Positions 1-9,437 of a stretch of 64,000 nt of DNA are shown here, piece by piece. The notes beneath the pieces are model-generated. The model was not told the DNA's origin. It saw only the letters and a list, made by a program, of their open reading frames with translations, and did not search any database. The stretch's first letter is position 1; each line of letters begins with the position of its first letter. Position numbers and translations under genes: made by a program. Source of the DNA: Alphaproteobacteria bacterium (GTDB lineage Bacteria; Pseudomonadota; Alphaproteobacteria; Elsterales; Elsteraceae); NCBI GenBank assembly GCA_013298565.1, contig JAAFIC010000001.1:62001-126000 (forward strand), read 5' to 3'.

Positions 1-131
1 CCGTTTTGCTTTTAGGCTAAAGCTCGAATCTTATTAAGGTTCTCCCCATAAAACCGTCACGGGAGCATCACGCGCCTGTCGCAGTTTGCGCGCAGACTGC
101 GCCCCTCAACAAATTTTATGAGGGTGAGATA

Positions 132-1295
132 ATGGCATTGATGGTTTCGCGGGCGCTGACGGCGGCTCTGGTTTTGGGAACGGCGTTGACGGCATCGAGC
201 GCCGCCTTGGCGCAAGGCAAAACGCTGGACGGCAAGAAGCCGCTGGTTATCGGGCATCGCGGCGCAAGCGGCTATCTGCCGGAACACACGCTAGAATCCT
301 ATAAGCTCGCTATCGAGCAGGGCGCCGATTTCATTGAGCCGGACCTGGTTTCAACGAAAGATGGCGTTCTGGTCGCCCGCCACGAGCCGATCATCTCCGG
401 CACCACCGATGTGGCCGACCGCCCGGAGTTCGCGGGCCGTAAGACCACGCGCAACCTCGATGGTGTGCCTACGACCGATTGGTGGGTGGGGGATTTCACT
501 CTCGCCGAGTTGAAGACTCTGCGCGCCAAGCAAGCCTTCGGCGAGCGGGACCAGTCGCACAACGGCAAATATCTAATCCCGACGTTTGACGAAGTGATCG
601 AGCTTGCCAAAAAAGAAAGCGCCGCGCGGGGCCGCACTATCGGCATTTACCCGGAAACCAAGCACTCCACCTTCCACCACGCTATTGGCTTGCCGCTGGA
701 AGACCGTTTGGTTGACGCGCTGAAGAAAGCCGGTTGGACCGATAAGTCTGCCCCAGTGTTCATTCAGAGCTTTGAAGTCGCGAACCTCAAATATCTCAAT
801 ACCAAGATTGGCGTGAACCTGGTTCAACTTGTCGATGCCGATGATGTTGATAAGGACGGCGCGATCACGCTCGTGGCCCCCTACGATAAGCCTTATGATT
901 TTGCAATTGTCGGCGACAAGCGCACCTTCAAAGACCTGCTAACGCCGGAAGGCTTGAAGGAAATCAAGACCTATGCCGATGGCGTCGGCCCGTGGAAACC
1001 CTATCTGGTGCCGGGCAAACAGGTGGATGCCGATAAGGATGGCAAGCCGGACGATTTGAATAAAGACGGTAAGATCGACGAGCAAGACCGCGTGCTGATG
1101 CCAGAAACCGGCGTGATCAAAGCCGCGCATGATGTTGGTCTGTATATCCACACCTGGACGTTCCGTAACGAGCCGCGCCGTTTAGCGTCGGACTACAAAG
1201 GCGATCCGGCAGCGGAATACAAGCTGTTCTTCAGCCTTGGCATTGATGGTGTGTTCAGCGATTTCCCGGATGTCGCGGTTAAAGCGCGCCCGTAA
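132..1295 (+). CDS. glpQ: Periplasmic glycerophosphodiester phosphodiesterase (GlpQ-like)
   Basis: 387 aa. It hydrolyses glycerophosphodiesters to glycerol-3-phosphate and an alcohol in the periplasm. A Sec signal peptide covers about residues 1-27, with cleavage after ASSAALA. The GDPD signature follows at once: [18 protein letters not shown], then E-P-D and the RHEP catalytic histidine segment. The length suits periplasmic GlpQ. The start is supported by GAGGGTGAG just upstream. Near residues 295-320 there is an insert rich in DxDxDG-like loops ([20 protein letters not shown]) resembling EF-hand or dockerin calcium loops. It is monocistronic, with a strong terminator behind it. The family call is firm; the exact substrate range is inferred. 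Confidence 0.93.
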   Translation: MALMVSRALTAALVLGTALTASSAALAQGKTLDGKKPLVIGHRGASGYLPEHTLESYKLAIEQGADFIEPDLVSTKDGVLVARHEPIISGTTDVADRPEFAGRKTTRNLDGVPTTDWWVGDFTLAELKTLRAKQAFGERDQSHNGKYLIPTFDEVIELAKKESAARGRTIGIYPETKHSTFHHAIGLPLEDRLVDALKKAGWTDKSAPVFIQSFEVANLKYLNTKIGVNLVQLVDADDVDKDGAITLVAPYDKPYDFAIVGDKRTFKDLLTPEGLKEIKTYADGVGPWKPYLVPGKQVDADKDGKPDDLNKDGKIDEQDRVLMPETGVIKAAHDVGLYIHTWTFRNEPRRLASDYKGDPAAEYKLFFSLGIDGVFSDFPDVAVKARP

Positions 1296-1319
1296 GATAA
1301 AACGCCTAAACGTCTCGGT

Positions 1320-1354
1320 ACGGGCGTCGGTTATACCGGCGCCCGTTTTTTTTT
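1320..1354 (+). terminator. Rho-independent terminator after glpQ
   Basis: 11-bp stem ACGGGCGTCGG/CCGGCGCCCGT with one G-T wobble, a 5-nt loop (TTATA) and a run of nine T (1346-1354). Confidence 0.9.
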
Positions 1355-1430
1355 GGCACCATCGTTTAAGTTTCTTTAACTCCTTATGCCTGCATAATGT
1401 TACCCATAAAAAAAGCAAGGAATAGGGCCG

Positions 1431-1871
1431 ATGCTTCTCAATAGCCTGCTGGATGAGGATTTAACGTGGCTCGGGACGATTGGCGACCGGGCTGAGTATG
1501 TGGCGGGGGCCGTCCTCATTGCCGATGGGACCGAGCAGGCCGATTTCTTCATTCTGCTCTCGGGCCGCGCTGCCGTGGTTGGAGCCGGGGCGGTGTTAGC
1601 GCATCTGGAGCCGGGGGACGTGGCGGGGGAAATTTCGCTGATTGATGGGTTGCCAGCGTCGGCCACTGTTATGCTGACCGCGCCGGGGCAGGTGATGCGG
1701 GTACAGCGTGCGCCGCTGTTGGTTCGGCTGGAATCGGGTGATGGCTTTGCCTTCCGCTTTCACCGCGCGGTGACGAAAATTCTAGCAGCACGCTTACGCG
1801 GCTCCAATCTGCGGGCATCTCCAGCAGGGGTTGAGGCGCAGCGGGCTATCACCCACTTTGAGGTCGCTTAG
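1431..1871 (+). CDS. Single-domain cyclic-nucleotide-binding (Crp-like effector) protein
   Basis: 146 aa, consisting essentially of one cNMP-binding beta-roll. The phosphate-binding cassette is recognisable as GEISLIDGLPASATV at about residues 66-80; the ALA/SER-T-V end lacks the Arg usual before the SAT/TSV motif in cAMP receptors (here A-S-A-T). There is no C-terminal helix-turn-helix, so it is not a Crp/Fnr transcription factor. The start has AAGGAA upstream. It sits between glpQ and a chemoreceptor with no co-directional partner close enough to call an operon. It could be a cytosolic cNMP sensor or a domain partner for another protein; the ligand is unknown. Confidence 0.75.
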   Translation: MLLNSLLDEDLTWLGTIGDRAEYVAGAVLIADGTEQADFFILLSGRAAVVGAGAVLAHLEPGDVAGEISLIDGLPASATVMLTAPGQVMRVQRAPLLVRLESGDGFAFRFHRAVTKILAARLRGSNLRASPAGVEAQRAITHFEVA

Positions 1872-2008
1872 AAAGTATTTGTGACTATTTTTCGATTTTG
1901 ATTGGTCGCTAATGAATATTTAGTAAAATTAGTGTTACGCTTTTCGGTAAGATGAACAGAGCAGGTTCCGGCAAAGAACCGGGCGGCCGACCGAGGAGGC
2001 TAAAAGAA

Positions 2009-4102
2009 ATGACCGCGACCATTCGCACAAAGTTGCTGGTGGCGTTTGGGCTAACCGCAGGATTAACCGTTGCGGCTGCCGGCGTAGCTACCCAGGGGTT
2101 CGGGCGTTTGTCCGATATGCTGGCTACCATTTCTACAGAAAGCGTGCCGAGGTTGAGCCTAGCACAAGACTTAGGCGTGAAGGCCAATGCCATTGCGGCA
2201 GCAGCCCCCTCCTTGCTGGTTACGACAGACCAGGGGGCGCTTGCGGTCGAGCAAGCGCGGCTGGTGGGCTATCTCTCCGATATTGACGCTAAAGTGCTGG
2301 CCCTACGCCCTGTTATCGCGATTTCCGAGTGGGAGACGCTGAACGCACAGTACCGCGCCCTCGCGGGCATTCTCACGCAACTTGAAGATCATCACCGCCA
2401 AGCCCTCGGTTCGGGTTACGCGGTGGTGACAGCGGCGGCGGTTGCTATCGAGAAGACCGAAGCCGCTTCAGGCTTGCTCAATCCGCTGGCTCGCAGCGCC
2501 TCCTTTACGCTGGAAACGGTAATGGAAGGGCTTGAGGCCGGGATTGTCGATAAGAACGTCAAGCCCCTGGCCGATTTCAAAACGCTGCGAAATGCGCTCC
2601 AGGTTCAGCGCGAAGTCACTCAACTGCGGGCGCTGCTGTTGCAAGCCGCAGTCGCGCCCACCGCCGCTGCGCTGACGGAAGCCAAGGCCGGCTATACCAA
2701 GTCGCACACGGCCTTTACTCGGCTGCTGAAAGCGATGGGCGATGCTGCCGTTTCGATTGGGCTGGATGAGGCGGCGGGTCAGGTGACGGACGCTGCGAAT
2801 GCGCTGTTTACGGCGCGCGCGGCCTATCTTGTCCAAACCGAGAAGCAAGCGGCAGCCCTCGCGGCAGCAAACGACGCCGTGGTTGTCCTCGCGCGCGAGT
2901 CGGAGCATTTGGCCGGGGCGATGCAACAGGGGATGAGCGCGGGCATCAGCGCGCTCGACGAGGAGGTTGATTCGGCTCGTCTTCTGTTATTGGTTTTAGG
3001 GGCGGGGGGCCTTGGTTTTTCGATTCTGGTCGGCTGGTTCCTCGTTCATCGCGGCATTGCCTTGCGCTTGCAGGTTTTGGCTGGGGCAATGGACCGGGTT
3101 CGATTGGGGCACTTCGATGCGCCGATTCCCGCCGGCGGAACCGATGAAATTTCGGGCATGGCAACCGCCCTCAGCGTATTTCGCGATACCGCCCTGCGGT
3201 CAGGCCAACAGGATGAAGATGCCAAGCTGGCACAACGGCACGCGGCGGAAGAGCGCAAAGCCACATTGCAAGCCCTTGCAAGTCGGTTCGAGGCGAGTGT
3301 GCAGCATGTCGTGAGTTCTGTTTCCGTGGCGGCAGGGGCGATGCATCAAACCGCCTCGCACATGTCTAGCATGGCCGGGCAGACCAGCGCACAGTCGGCG
3401 GCGGTTGCAACGTCTGCCGAACAGGCCACACAGAACGTCCATATGGTGTCGGTCTCGGCGGGGCAACTGACCGGCTCGATCAGCGAAATCGGCGCGCAAG
3501 TTACACGCTCGTCCGCGATTGCTGGGCGGGCAGTGACAGAAGTATCGGCGACCAATCAAGCGCTCTCCGGGCTAACCCAAGCCGTAGGGCGGATTGATTC
3601 GTTTGTGAATCTTATTTCCAATATTGCCGGTCAAACCAATCTATTGGCGCTTAACGCAACTATTGAAGCCGCGCGGGCGGGCGAGGCTGGGCGCGGGTTT
3701 GCCGTGGTCGCGGGCGAGGTAAAATCTCTGGCGGCGCAAACAGCGCACGCCGCCGAGAATATCGTGGCGCAGGTGAGCGATATCCAGCAATCGGCGCAGG
3801 TTGCAGCGATAGCGGTTGAGAAGATTGGGGCGACGATCAACGATCTCAGCGAAATTGCGGCAACGGTGGCGGCGGCCATTGAGGAGCAGGGTGCCGCAAC
3901 GGCAGCAATCAGCGAATCGGTTTTGCAGGCGGCCCAAGGCACTCAAGAGGTTTCTAGCACTATCGTTACCGTGTCTGCCGTCGCGGGGGAAACTGGGTCG
4001 GCAGCGCAAAATGTGCTGAAGGCAGCCGATCAATTGGGCGGCTATTCGGCCCAGCTCACAGAAGAGGTCGAGTCGTTTCTGAAGGCCGTTCGGGTAGCGT
4101 AA
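2009..4102 (+). CDS. Methyl-accepting chemotaxis protein
   Basis: 697 aa from the chosen ATG, which has a perfect AGGAGG at 1994-1999; an upstream in-frame ATG at 1952 has none. Order: TM1 (about residues 10-30), a helical periplasmic ligand-binding region of roughly 300 residues, TM2 ([20 protein letters not shown]), HAMP, then the MCP signalling domain. The signalling tip reads [19 protein letters not shown] followed by [17 protein letters not shown], the invariant hairpin that binds CheA/CheW. No CheR-tethering pentapeptide is visible at the C-terminus. No che genes lie in the window, so it is an orphan receptor with unknown ligand. Confidence 0.95.
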   Translation: MTATIRTKLLVAFGLTAGLTVAAAGVATQGFGRLSDMLATISTESVPRLSLAQDLGVKANAIAAAAPSLLVTTDQGALAVEQARLVGYLSDIDAKVLALRPVIAISEWETLNAQYRALAGILTQLEDHHRQALGSGYAVVTAAAVAIEKTEAASGLLNPLARSASFTLETVMEGLEAGIVDKNVKPLADFKTLRNALQVQREVTQLRALLLQAAVAPTAAALTEAKAGYTKSHTAFTRLLKAMGDAAVSIGLDEAAGQVTDAANALFTARAAYLVQTEKQAAALAAANDAVVVLARESEHLAGAMQQGMSAGISALDEEVDSARLLLLVLGAGGLGFSILVGWFLVHRGIALRLQVLAGAMDRVRLGHFDAPIPAGGTDEISGMATALSVFRDTALRSGQQDEDAKLAQRHAAEERKATLQALASRFEASVQHVVSSVSVAAGAMHQTASHMSSMAGQTSAQSAAVATSAEQATQNVHMVSVSAGQLTGSISEIGAQVTRSSAIAGRAVTEVSATNQALSGLTQAVGRIDSFVNLISNIAGQTNLLALNATIEAARAGEAGRGFAVVAGEVKSLAAQTAHAAENIVAQVSDIQQSAQVAAIAVEKIGATINDLSEIAATVAAAIEEQGAATAAISESVLQAAQGTQEVSSTIVTVSAVAGETGSAAQNVLKAADQLGGYSAQLTEEVESFLKAVRVA

Positions 4103-4115
4103 CGGTTTTGGCCGG

Positions 4116-4745
4116 TTAGTTTGATCGGCCAATCGCCAAGCGCAACGCAAGCCCAGCGAAGACAGTGGCTAGGAGATATTTCTGCACTTTCTGAAAGCGC
4201 GGGCGGCGGCTCATGAACACGCCGAAACGCCCGCCAAGTAGCGCAATTGTGCCGTTTACCGCGCCGCCGATGACGTTCAGCACCGTAACCAGAGTTAGGG
4301 TTTGGGTTAGCACCGAACCCGCCGCTGGATCGAGAAACTGCGGAAACAGCGCGATAAAAAACAGCACAACCTTCGGGTTCAACAGATTGCCGATCAAGGC
4401 TTGCTGAAAAATCCGCCACAGCGCGGCCTTGGGTGCGGCCCCGGTATTGAGGAACGGCAGCGTTGGGCTTCTAAGCGTTTGATAGGCCATCCACGCCAGA
4501 TAAGCCGCTCCCGCGTACTGGACCAAACTATAGGCCAGCGGCGAGGTCTGAAACAAGTGCGCTAGCCCAAAGGCGGCGGCGAGCGCGTGGATCGTGCAGC
4601 CCGCCGCAAACCCCATGACCGAAATCAACCCTGCCAACGGCCCTTGGGCGATGGAGCGGGTCAGCACATAAATCATGTCCGGCCCCGGTGTGATTGCCAG
4701 CATCAGGCACGCGAGCGAAAACAGCGCCAGGGTTTCGACGGTCAT
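4116..4745 (-). CDS. LysE/RhtB-family amino-acid exporter
   Basis: 209 aa inner-membrane protein of about six TM helices. The N-terminus has the family pattern (ACLMLAITPGPDMIYVLTRS), and a second signature is GNLLNPKVVLFFIALFPQF. Members export basic or neutral amino acids or homoserine lactones. It lies 32 nt behind a PLP aminotransferase on the same strand, so the two are probably co-transcribed and the exported compound may be linked to that enzyme. Upstream AAAGG fits the ATG. The substrate cannot be named from sequence. Confidence 0.9.
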   Translation of the reverse strand: MTVETLALFSLACLMLAITPGPDMIYVLTRSIAQGPLAGLISVMGFAAGCTIHALAAAFGLAHLFQTSPLAYSLVQYAGAAYLAWMAYQTLRSPTLPFLNTGAAPKAALWRIFQQALIGNLLNPKVVLFFIALFPQFLDPAAGSVLTQTLTLVTVLNVIGGAVNGTIALLGGRFGVFMSRRPRFQKVQKYLLATVFAGLALRLAIGRSN

Positions 4746-4777
4746 GGGAGTGCCTTTTGTTGCGGGAATGGAACGGG

Positions 4778-6037
4778 TTAGGCTTGACCCTTCAAACCCT
4801 TAACCGCTTCGGTGATGAGCGCGCTCAGGCGTTGAATACCCTCGCGCACGCGCTCGGGCGGCGGCACCGAGAAACTGAGGCGAATGGTATTTTTGCCGGA
4901 GCGATCCGGGTAAAAAGCCGCACCGGGGACGAAGGCCACACGGATTTCGGCGATGGATTTGGCCAGAATTTCGGCGGCGTCCAGACCTTCCGGCAGCGTT
5001 ACCCACACAAACATGCCGCCTTCCGGCTTGGTCCAGCTTACGCCCTTCGGCATGAACTCGGTCAGCGCGGTCAGCATGGCGTCGCGCCGAGCACGATAGA
5101 CCGTGCGGATGCTGGCAGCGTGATCGAAGATAATGGTTTCCGCCACCTTGAACATGGCCATCTGGTTCAAGGTGGGCGTGTGCAGGTCGGAGGCTTGTTT
5201 CATCAACACGAGCTTTTGCAGCACGGGCTGCGGGGCGACAATCCAGCCGATCCGCAAGGCCGGAACAATGCTTTTGGAGAAGGTGCCGGTATAGATCACT
5301 TGGCCCTGTGCCGTGGCTTCGGCCAGCGGACGTGGCTGGTTAAGGCGATCGCTATCCAACGCCAGCAGCGGCGGTACGGGTTCGCCATCGTAGCGAAGCT
5401 GGTCATAGGCCGAATCTTCGATGATCGCGATGTCGTAGCGGTAGGCGAGTTCCAGCATCGCCCGTCGTTGCGCTAACGAAACGGTTGCGCCGCAGGGGTT
5501 GCCGAAGTCGGGCGTGAGGTAGAAGAACTTCGCGCCTTTGGCCATTTCGGCTTCGAGCGCGACCAGATCGACACCATCATCTTGCACTGGCACGGTCACA
5601 AAGCTCGGCTCGTATAGGCTGAAGGCTTGCAACGCGCCGAGATAGCTGGGGTTGGTGACGATAATGCGGTCGCCCGTGCCGATGAACAGCTTGGCCAGGA
5701 ACTCCAGCCCCTGCTGCGAGCCATTGGTGATGAGGATATTATCGGCGTGGGTGGCGATGCCGATTTTCGGCAGATACACCTGCGCCAGCCATTCCCGCAG
5801 CGGCTGATAGCCTTCCGACACCGAATATTGCAACGCCGTATCGCGCGTGGCCGGGTTCGAGAGAATCTCGTGGAAGGTTTCGGCCAGAATGGCGTGGGGA
5901 AACAGCGCGGGGTCGGGAATACCGCCCGCAAACGAAATAATGTCCGGCTGATTGATCAGCTTTAGCAGCTCGCGAATTTCCGACGCGGTGAGTTTCAACG
6001 CGCGCGGCGCAAAGGCAGTGTTCCAGTCGATACTCAC
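4778..6037 (-). CDS. Fold-I PLP aminotransferase, MocR/2-aminoadipate aminotransferase type
   Basis: 419 aa. It starts with GTG at 6037, preceded by GGGAGG. The fold-I aminotransferase pattern is clear: FAGGIPDPALFP near the N-terminus, ITNGSQQGLEF (cofactor phosphate pocket), YLTPDFGNPCG (the NP of the substrate/PLP site), then EDSAYDQLRYDG and GTFSKSIVPALRIGW with the Schiff-base lysine. There is no GntR DNA-binding domain, so this is a free enzyme related to LysN/2-aminoadipate aminotransferases rather than a MocR regulator. It is followed by a LysE-type exporter. The substrate is likely an amino acid with a long side chain, but this is inference. Confidence 0.88.
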   Translation of the reverse strand: MSIDWNTAFAPRALKLTASEIRELLKLINQPDIISFAGGIPDPALFPHAILAETFHEILSNPATRDTALQYSVSEGYQPLREWLAQVYLPKIGIATHADNILITNGSQQGLEFLAKLFIGTGDRIIVTNPSYLGALQAFSLYEPSFVTVPVQDDGVDLVALEAEMAKGAKFFYLTPDFGNPCGATVSLAQRRAMLELAYRYDIAIIEDSAYDQLRYDGEPVPPLLALDSDRLNQPRPLAEATAQGQVIYTGTFSKSIVPALRIGWIVAPQPVLQKLVLMKQASDLHTPTLNQMAMFKVAETIIFDHAASIRTVYRARRDAMLTALTEFMPKGVSWTKPEGGMFVWVTLPEGLDAAEILAKSIAEIRVAFVPGAAFYPDRSGKNTIRLSFSVPPPERVREGIQRLSALITEAVKGLKGQA

Positions 6038-6169
6038 GGGCGGGATACCTCCCTAGGCAGGGCTTTGATTGCTACCCTTGAGCCTTACCGAAGCCGCGCC
6101 CGGCTTTCCAGTCCCAAATTGTGTGCTTGGTGTTCGAGACAAGTTCCAAGAACCAAACAACCGCTTAAT

Positions 6170-6421
6170 TTAGGCGGCGGGCCGCCTGTCCAGATCGCTT
6201 GCTATGTCGGCAAAGAAGAACTGACTTGTGATATTGCCGTGGTAATCGACGACGCGAACGATGCCAGGGCTTTGGCGTTGCGCCACGCGGCACGCCCATT
6301 CCACAGCGTCTTCCCGCGCATCAAACAGGGCTTCGGGCCGGTCGGCACCATCGGTTTGTACGTGCCATTCGTCGAAATGTGGGGAAACCCATAAAATCGG
6401 AGTATTGGATGTCCGGGGCAT
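6170..6421 (-). CDS. DUF2188-like small protein
   Basis: 83 aa from the ATG at 6421, chosen because AGGAG lies 9 nt upstream; longer in-frame starts lack a site. The sequence reads as one DUF2188-type alpha/beta domain: SPHFDEWHVQTDGADRPEALFD, then REDAVEWACRVAQ (helix), then IVRVVDYHGNITSQFFF. Function in this family is unknown. It lies upstream of the aminotransferase on the same strand with a gap of about 130 nt and is probably independent. Confidence 0.6.
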   Translation of the reverse strand: MPRTSNTPILWVSPHFDEWHVQTDGADRPEALFDAREDAVEWACRVAQRQSPGIVRVVDYHGNITSQFFFADIASDLDRRPAA

Positions 6422-6737
6422 TGTCCGGCGCTCCTGAAGATCATGAACAAGAAAGGGTGAGTGACGGGCGCATATATAACGACGGAGTATGACGAAAATA
6501 GGTCTATTTCTGCACATCTCCCCTGCACTTTGAGCAGAATACCAGAAACCTTGAAAATTTATTGCGCTGCGATAGGGTTTTTCTGGCGATAGATGCCTGT
6601 CGTGCAGAAACTTTCCTGCGGCATATTAAGATAAATTATCAACTTTCTTGCGGGGTTATACAGATTAAACCAACAAATACGAATGCCCGGCATAACCGGG
6701 CCTAGTGCTGCCGTGCAAAAAGGGAAAACAGGAGGGG
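6422..6737. other. Intergenic region, AT-richer, no gene seen
   Basis: 316 nt of lower GC than the surroundings. It contains a short hairpin GCCCGG-cataa-CCGGGC at 6685-6701 without a T tract and no ORF with a convincing ribosome-binding site. It should hold the promoter of the downstream DUF2188-like gene, but no clear -35/-10 pair stands out. Confidence 0.5.
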
Positions 6738-7037
6738 CTATTGTAGAATTTTAATAGCCGTGACGATCAAATCTTTCGCGGAGGATTGGTTTTTGACAAT
6801 CCCCGTCACCTCTACGCGCACGTGCAGGTCTTTGATATGGCCAACCCCGTTGCGGGTTGCGAGTTCCTGCATTTTTTTCAGCAGGTTCTGCAAAATGGTT
6901 GCCTTATCGGCATAGGCAAAGCACTTCTCTCTGCCACCGGAGGTGTTGAGATGCACCTCGCAGACCGAATCTCCCGTCGAGGAGATGCGATCCCGAATGT
7001 CTTCGATCTCTCCGTCGATGGTGCGAACTGTTTCCAT
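6738..7037 (-). CDS. Small conserved-looking protein of unknown function
   Basis: 99 aa, soluble, mixed charge, no signal peptide or TM. It opens METVRTIDGEIEDIRDRISS and has a central helix (ILQNLLKKMQELATRNG) followed by a beta-rich end (LHVRVEVTGIVKNQSS). Two Cys (residues about 26 and 39) lie in a beta-like segment CEVHLNTSGGREKCFAY. The ribosome-binding site is weak. I do not recognise the family. It stands alone between DUF2188 and the amidohydrolase-fold gene, and coding potential is supported mainly by the coherent amphipathic pattern. Confidence 0.5.
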   Translation of the reverse strand: METVRTIDGEIEDIRDRISSTGDSVCEVHLNTSGGREKCFAYADKATILQNLLKKMQELATRNGVGHIKDLHVRVEVTGIVKNQSSAKDLIVTAIKILQ

Positions 7038-7169
7038 TCCGGCCCTATTGCTACCCTGCTCGGTGCCCTTGCGTCATTGACCCTGACAGGGTACGCCGCC
7101 GGCCCACACAATACCTGAAAACGCGCCAATCCGAAGGGGTGTGATACCACTTACCGAGAATGAGTGAAC

Positions 7170-8786
7170 TTATGCCGAATTTAGGCGCTGCCTCGCTAGT
7201 TTAATTTTTGCCCCATAGTGATGGCGCAGATGGGCGCGTAGTTCTGACCAAAGCTCCGGCCAAAGCGGATCGGCAGCCGCGCGGCTATAGGTGAGGGCTT
7301 CGCGCAGCAAGCCCGATACGCGGGCGCGGTCAATGCCCTGCAACGCCCCCTCCCGGTAGCGAATCTCGCCACCGACCATGGTTAAGCACACATCGCGGGC
7401 GGAAGCACGGTTGAGGATATTATCTATCAAGCTGGCTTCCAGATCGAGCGACGGGCCTTCAATACCTTGCAGCGATAGCGCCATCAAATCGGCAGGCCCC
7501 CCGACCACAAGTTGCCCGGCAACCCCGGCAAGACCAATAGCGCGGGCAGCATTCTCTGTGAGCATCGCCAGTTGTTCGGCGGTCGTTGGTCTGTCGTCCC
7601 ACGGCCCGCCTTGGCTAATGTCGGTTACGCGGGCCAAGCCTGCGGCCAAGCGCAACTCGCTCAACATATCTTCGTCATCGGCCAGCGCGCGGTTATTGGT
7701 GCCGAGCGCAACCGGAATACCTGCGCGCAACAATGGCCCCAGTCGGGCGATGCCGTGGCGTAGGCGCAGATTGGAGCCGGGAGTGGAAACCGTACAAACC
7801 CCGCGCGCGGCCAAAAGCTCGATTTCGGTAGGCGATAGCCACACGCCTTGCACGATGGTCAGCGCCGGGCTTAAGAGGCCGAGCCGATCCAGCCGCACGA
7901 GAACCCCCTCGGGGTATAGGGCTTGGCAAACGGCCCAATCCACTTGGCTTTCATAAAGCGTAAGGTGCAGGCCAATCCCGCGTTGGGCGGCATCGGCGGC
8001 GATTTTAGCCAGGAAACCATCGGAAACATATTGCGGGCCGGGGAAAGCGTAGCGGAACGTCAGCGTCGGCTCGGCCCCAAATTCCGCCAGCAGGCGGCCC
8101 ATCAGCGCAATCGTATCCTCGGCAGAACCAGCGTAGATCGGCAGCGACGGCTCGGTCAGCAAGGCGCTGAGTTCCGGCGACAAACGATCCAGAAAGCCGG
8201 GCAGGTCTTCGCTGGGAGAAACGATGTCGCCCTGATCTATCGAGGATACGCAAATGACAGCGCGCAGGCCCGCTTCCAGATAGCCGCGCAGGGCCGCCCG
8301 CAACTCCCCCTCGTAATCGCCCGTGCCTTGGCTTGCGCCCGCGTGCAGTGCCGTGCTGACGCCGTGGGACAGCATATCGGAAGCAGCGGCTAGCGCCAGC
8401 GGGTAGGGGTCGAGCGAGGTGCGCGCCAGCCGCACCATCAGGGCGTTATCGAGCAGATCATCCCCAGGGGTCAGCGGGGCTGCGGTCAGCGCCCGGCCCT
8501 GTTGGTGGGCATTGATCAGACCAGGCAGAATAATACAATCTGGCAGCCGTTCTACCGCCACATCGGGGTGCGCTTCGATCAGGCTTGTGACCAGATCAAT
8601 CGCCGCTATCTTGCCTTCCTGCACGAGGATTGCAAAATCCGGCAGCAATCCTTCGGGGTCGTAACTTGGCAGAATGTAATCGGGTGCCAGAATCAGGGAT
8701 TCTTGCCCACCTTCCCCAAGATCGCGCTCCAATGAAGCGCGGTGCGCGTCCGAGCGGGCCGGAAGGGTAAGGGCTGAACGGGGCAT
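7170..8786 (-). CDS. Amidohydrolase-fold protein with lost metal ligands
   Basis: 538 aa, related to the TrzA/AtzA/SsnA branch of metal-dependent amidohydrolases. The framework is intact: LPGLINAH, DMLSHGVSTALHAGAS, RLDRLGLLSPALTIVQGVWLSP, SNLRLRHGIARLGPLL and GIPVALGT. Nearly all canonical zinc/iron ligands are changed: the HxH of the first strand is HQQ, the expected HLxE histidine is Thr (TLYE), the histidine of the H-G-V-H segment is Trp (QGVW), and the GTD aspartate is Asn (GTNN). A hydrolase of the usual type is therefore doubtful; it may be a catalytically dead relative with a binding role. It has a plausible own promoter (8847-8875). Confidence 0.75.
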   Translation of the reverse strand: MPRSALTLPARSDAHRASLERDLGEGGQESLILAPDYILPSYDPEGLLPDFAILVQEGKIAAIDLVTSLIEAHPDVAVERLPDCIILPGLINAHQQGRALTAAPLTPGDDLLDNALMVRLARTSLDPYPLALAAASDMLSHGVSTALHAGASQGTGDYEGELRAALRGYLEAGLRAVICVSSIDQGDIVSPSEDLPGFLDRLSPELSALLTEPSLPIYAGSAEDTIALMGRLLAEFGAEPTLTFRYAFPGPQYVSDGFLAKIAADAAQRGIGLHLTLYESQVDWAVCQALYPEGVLVRLDRLGLLSPALTIVQGVWLSPTEIELLAARGVCTVSTPGSNLRLRHGIARLGPLLRAGIPVALGTNNRALADDEDMLSELRLAAGLARVTDISQGGPWDDRPTTAEQLAMLTENAARAIGLAGVAGQLVVGGPADLMALSLQGIEGPSLDLEASLIDNILNRASARDVCLTMVGGEIRYREGALQGIDRARVSGLLREALTYSRAAADPLWPELWSELRAHLRHHYGAKIKLARQRLNSA

Positions 8787-8846
8787 TGATACACACGCTT
8801 TCTGGCGGCAAGCAGGGGACTTACAGACGGATCACACTCTGCATTA

Positions 8847-8875
8847 TATATCGGCAGGTTGTCCCGTTCTTTCAA
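8847..8875 (-). promoter_or_regulatory. Putative sigma70-type promoter for the amidohydrolase-fold gene
   Basis: On the minus strand TTGAAA (8870-8875), a 17-nt spacer, then GATATA (8847-8852), about 60 nt before the start codon. It also overlaps an alternative TATAAT. Confidence 0.4.
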
Positions 8876-8906
8876 TCGCTTCACGGCGTGCGGCTCATGT
8901 CATATT

Positions 8907-9437
8907 TTAAGCGTCGAAATAATGATCCACAGAGGTGCCGCATTCCGCCAGATTGCACCCATAGAGGTGCAAGGAGGTCATGGGGCGCGGGCCGGGATTG
9001 CCGATGCGGTGAACCCCATGCGGGCCGGGGGCGGCAAAGCTGGTCATGCCGGGTCGCAACGCTCTGCCCCCCATGGGTTCGGCAATCGGATCGGCAGCGC
9101 CGCCTTGGTTGACCACGGCGCGCAGGCGAAAGAATTCTTCAGCCCCTTCGCCGTCGATCACGCCCAAGGCGCACCAAGCACGGTGATCGTGAACGCGCGA
9201 CCATTGCCCTGGCATCCACGCAATCGCGCAAACCGAAAAACGCCCTTCCGGGGCGACATGCAACAGCGTGACGGAATAAGCCTTCGGATCGAAGCGCAAA
9301 TTGATTCCCGCCAAAAGATCGGGCTGGGTTAAGGCCGGAGCCAGCAGCGCCGCCAAGCGCCGCTCCAGCGGCAGGCTCTCGCCATCCTGGCGGTCAAGTT
9401 CGATCGTGACGGACTGAATGAGGCTGGCAAGGCTCAT
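8907..9437 (-). CDS. Cysteine dioxygenase / 3-mercaptopropionate dioxygenase-like cupin
   Basis: 176 aa single cupin. The Fe(II) ligands can be placed: H-D-H in WSRVHDHRAWCALGVIDGEG and a later His in GPHGVHRIGN; SLHLYG near the C-terminus supplies the conserved aromatic/His region. Enzymes of this family oxidise cysteine or related thiols to sulfinic acids with O2. The gene overlaps the GntR/FCD regulator by 4 nt (ATGA), so it is translated with it and probably regulated by it. Cysteine versus 3-mercaptopropionate as substrate cannot be decided by eye. Confidence 0.82.
   Translation of the reverse strand: MSLASLIQSVTIELDRQDGESLPLERRLAALLAPALTQPDLLAGINLRFDPKAYSVTLLHVAPEGRFSVCAIAWMPGQWSRVHDHRAWCALGVIDGEGAEEFFRLRAVVNQGGAADPIAEPMGGRALRPGMTSFAAPGPHGVHRIGNPGPRPMTSLHLYGCNLAECGTSVDHYFDA

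Noticed and set aside
1952-2008. N-terminal extension of the chemoreceptor by 19 codons
   Set aside because: No ribosome-binding site; a perfect AGGAGG is placed for the ATG at 2009, and the extension would encode the region carrying it.
4108-4132. Hairpin TTGGCCG/CGGCCAA between the chemoreceptor and lysE as terminator
   Set aside because: No T tract on either strand and an 11-nt loop; too weak to call.
4694-5476. 260-codon frame opposite the aminotransferase
   Set aside because: Antisense shadow of a well-supported enzyme gene; composition typical of the reverse strand of high-GC codons, no motif.
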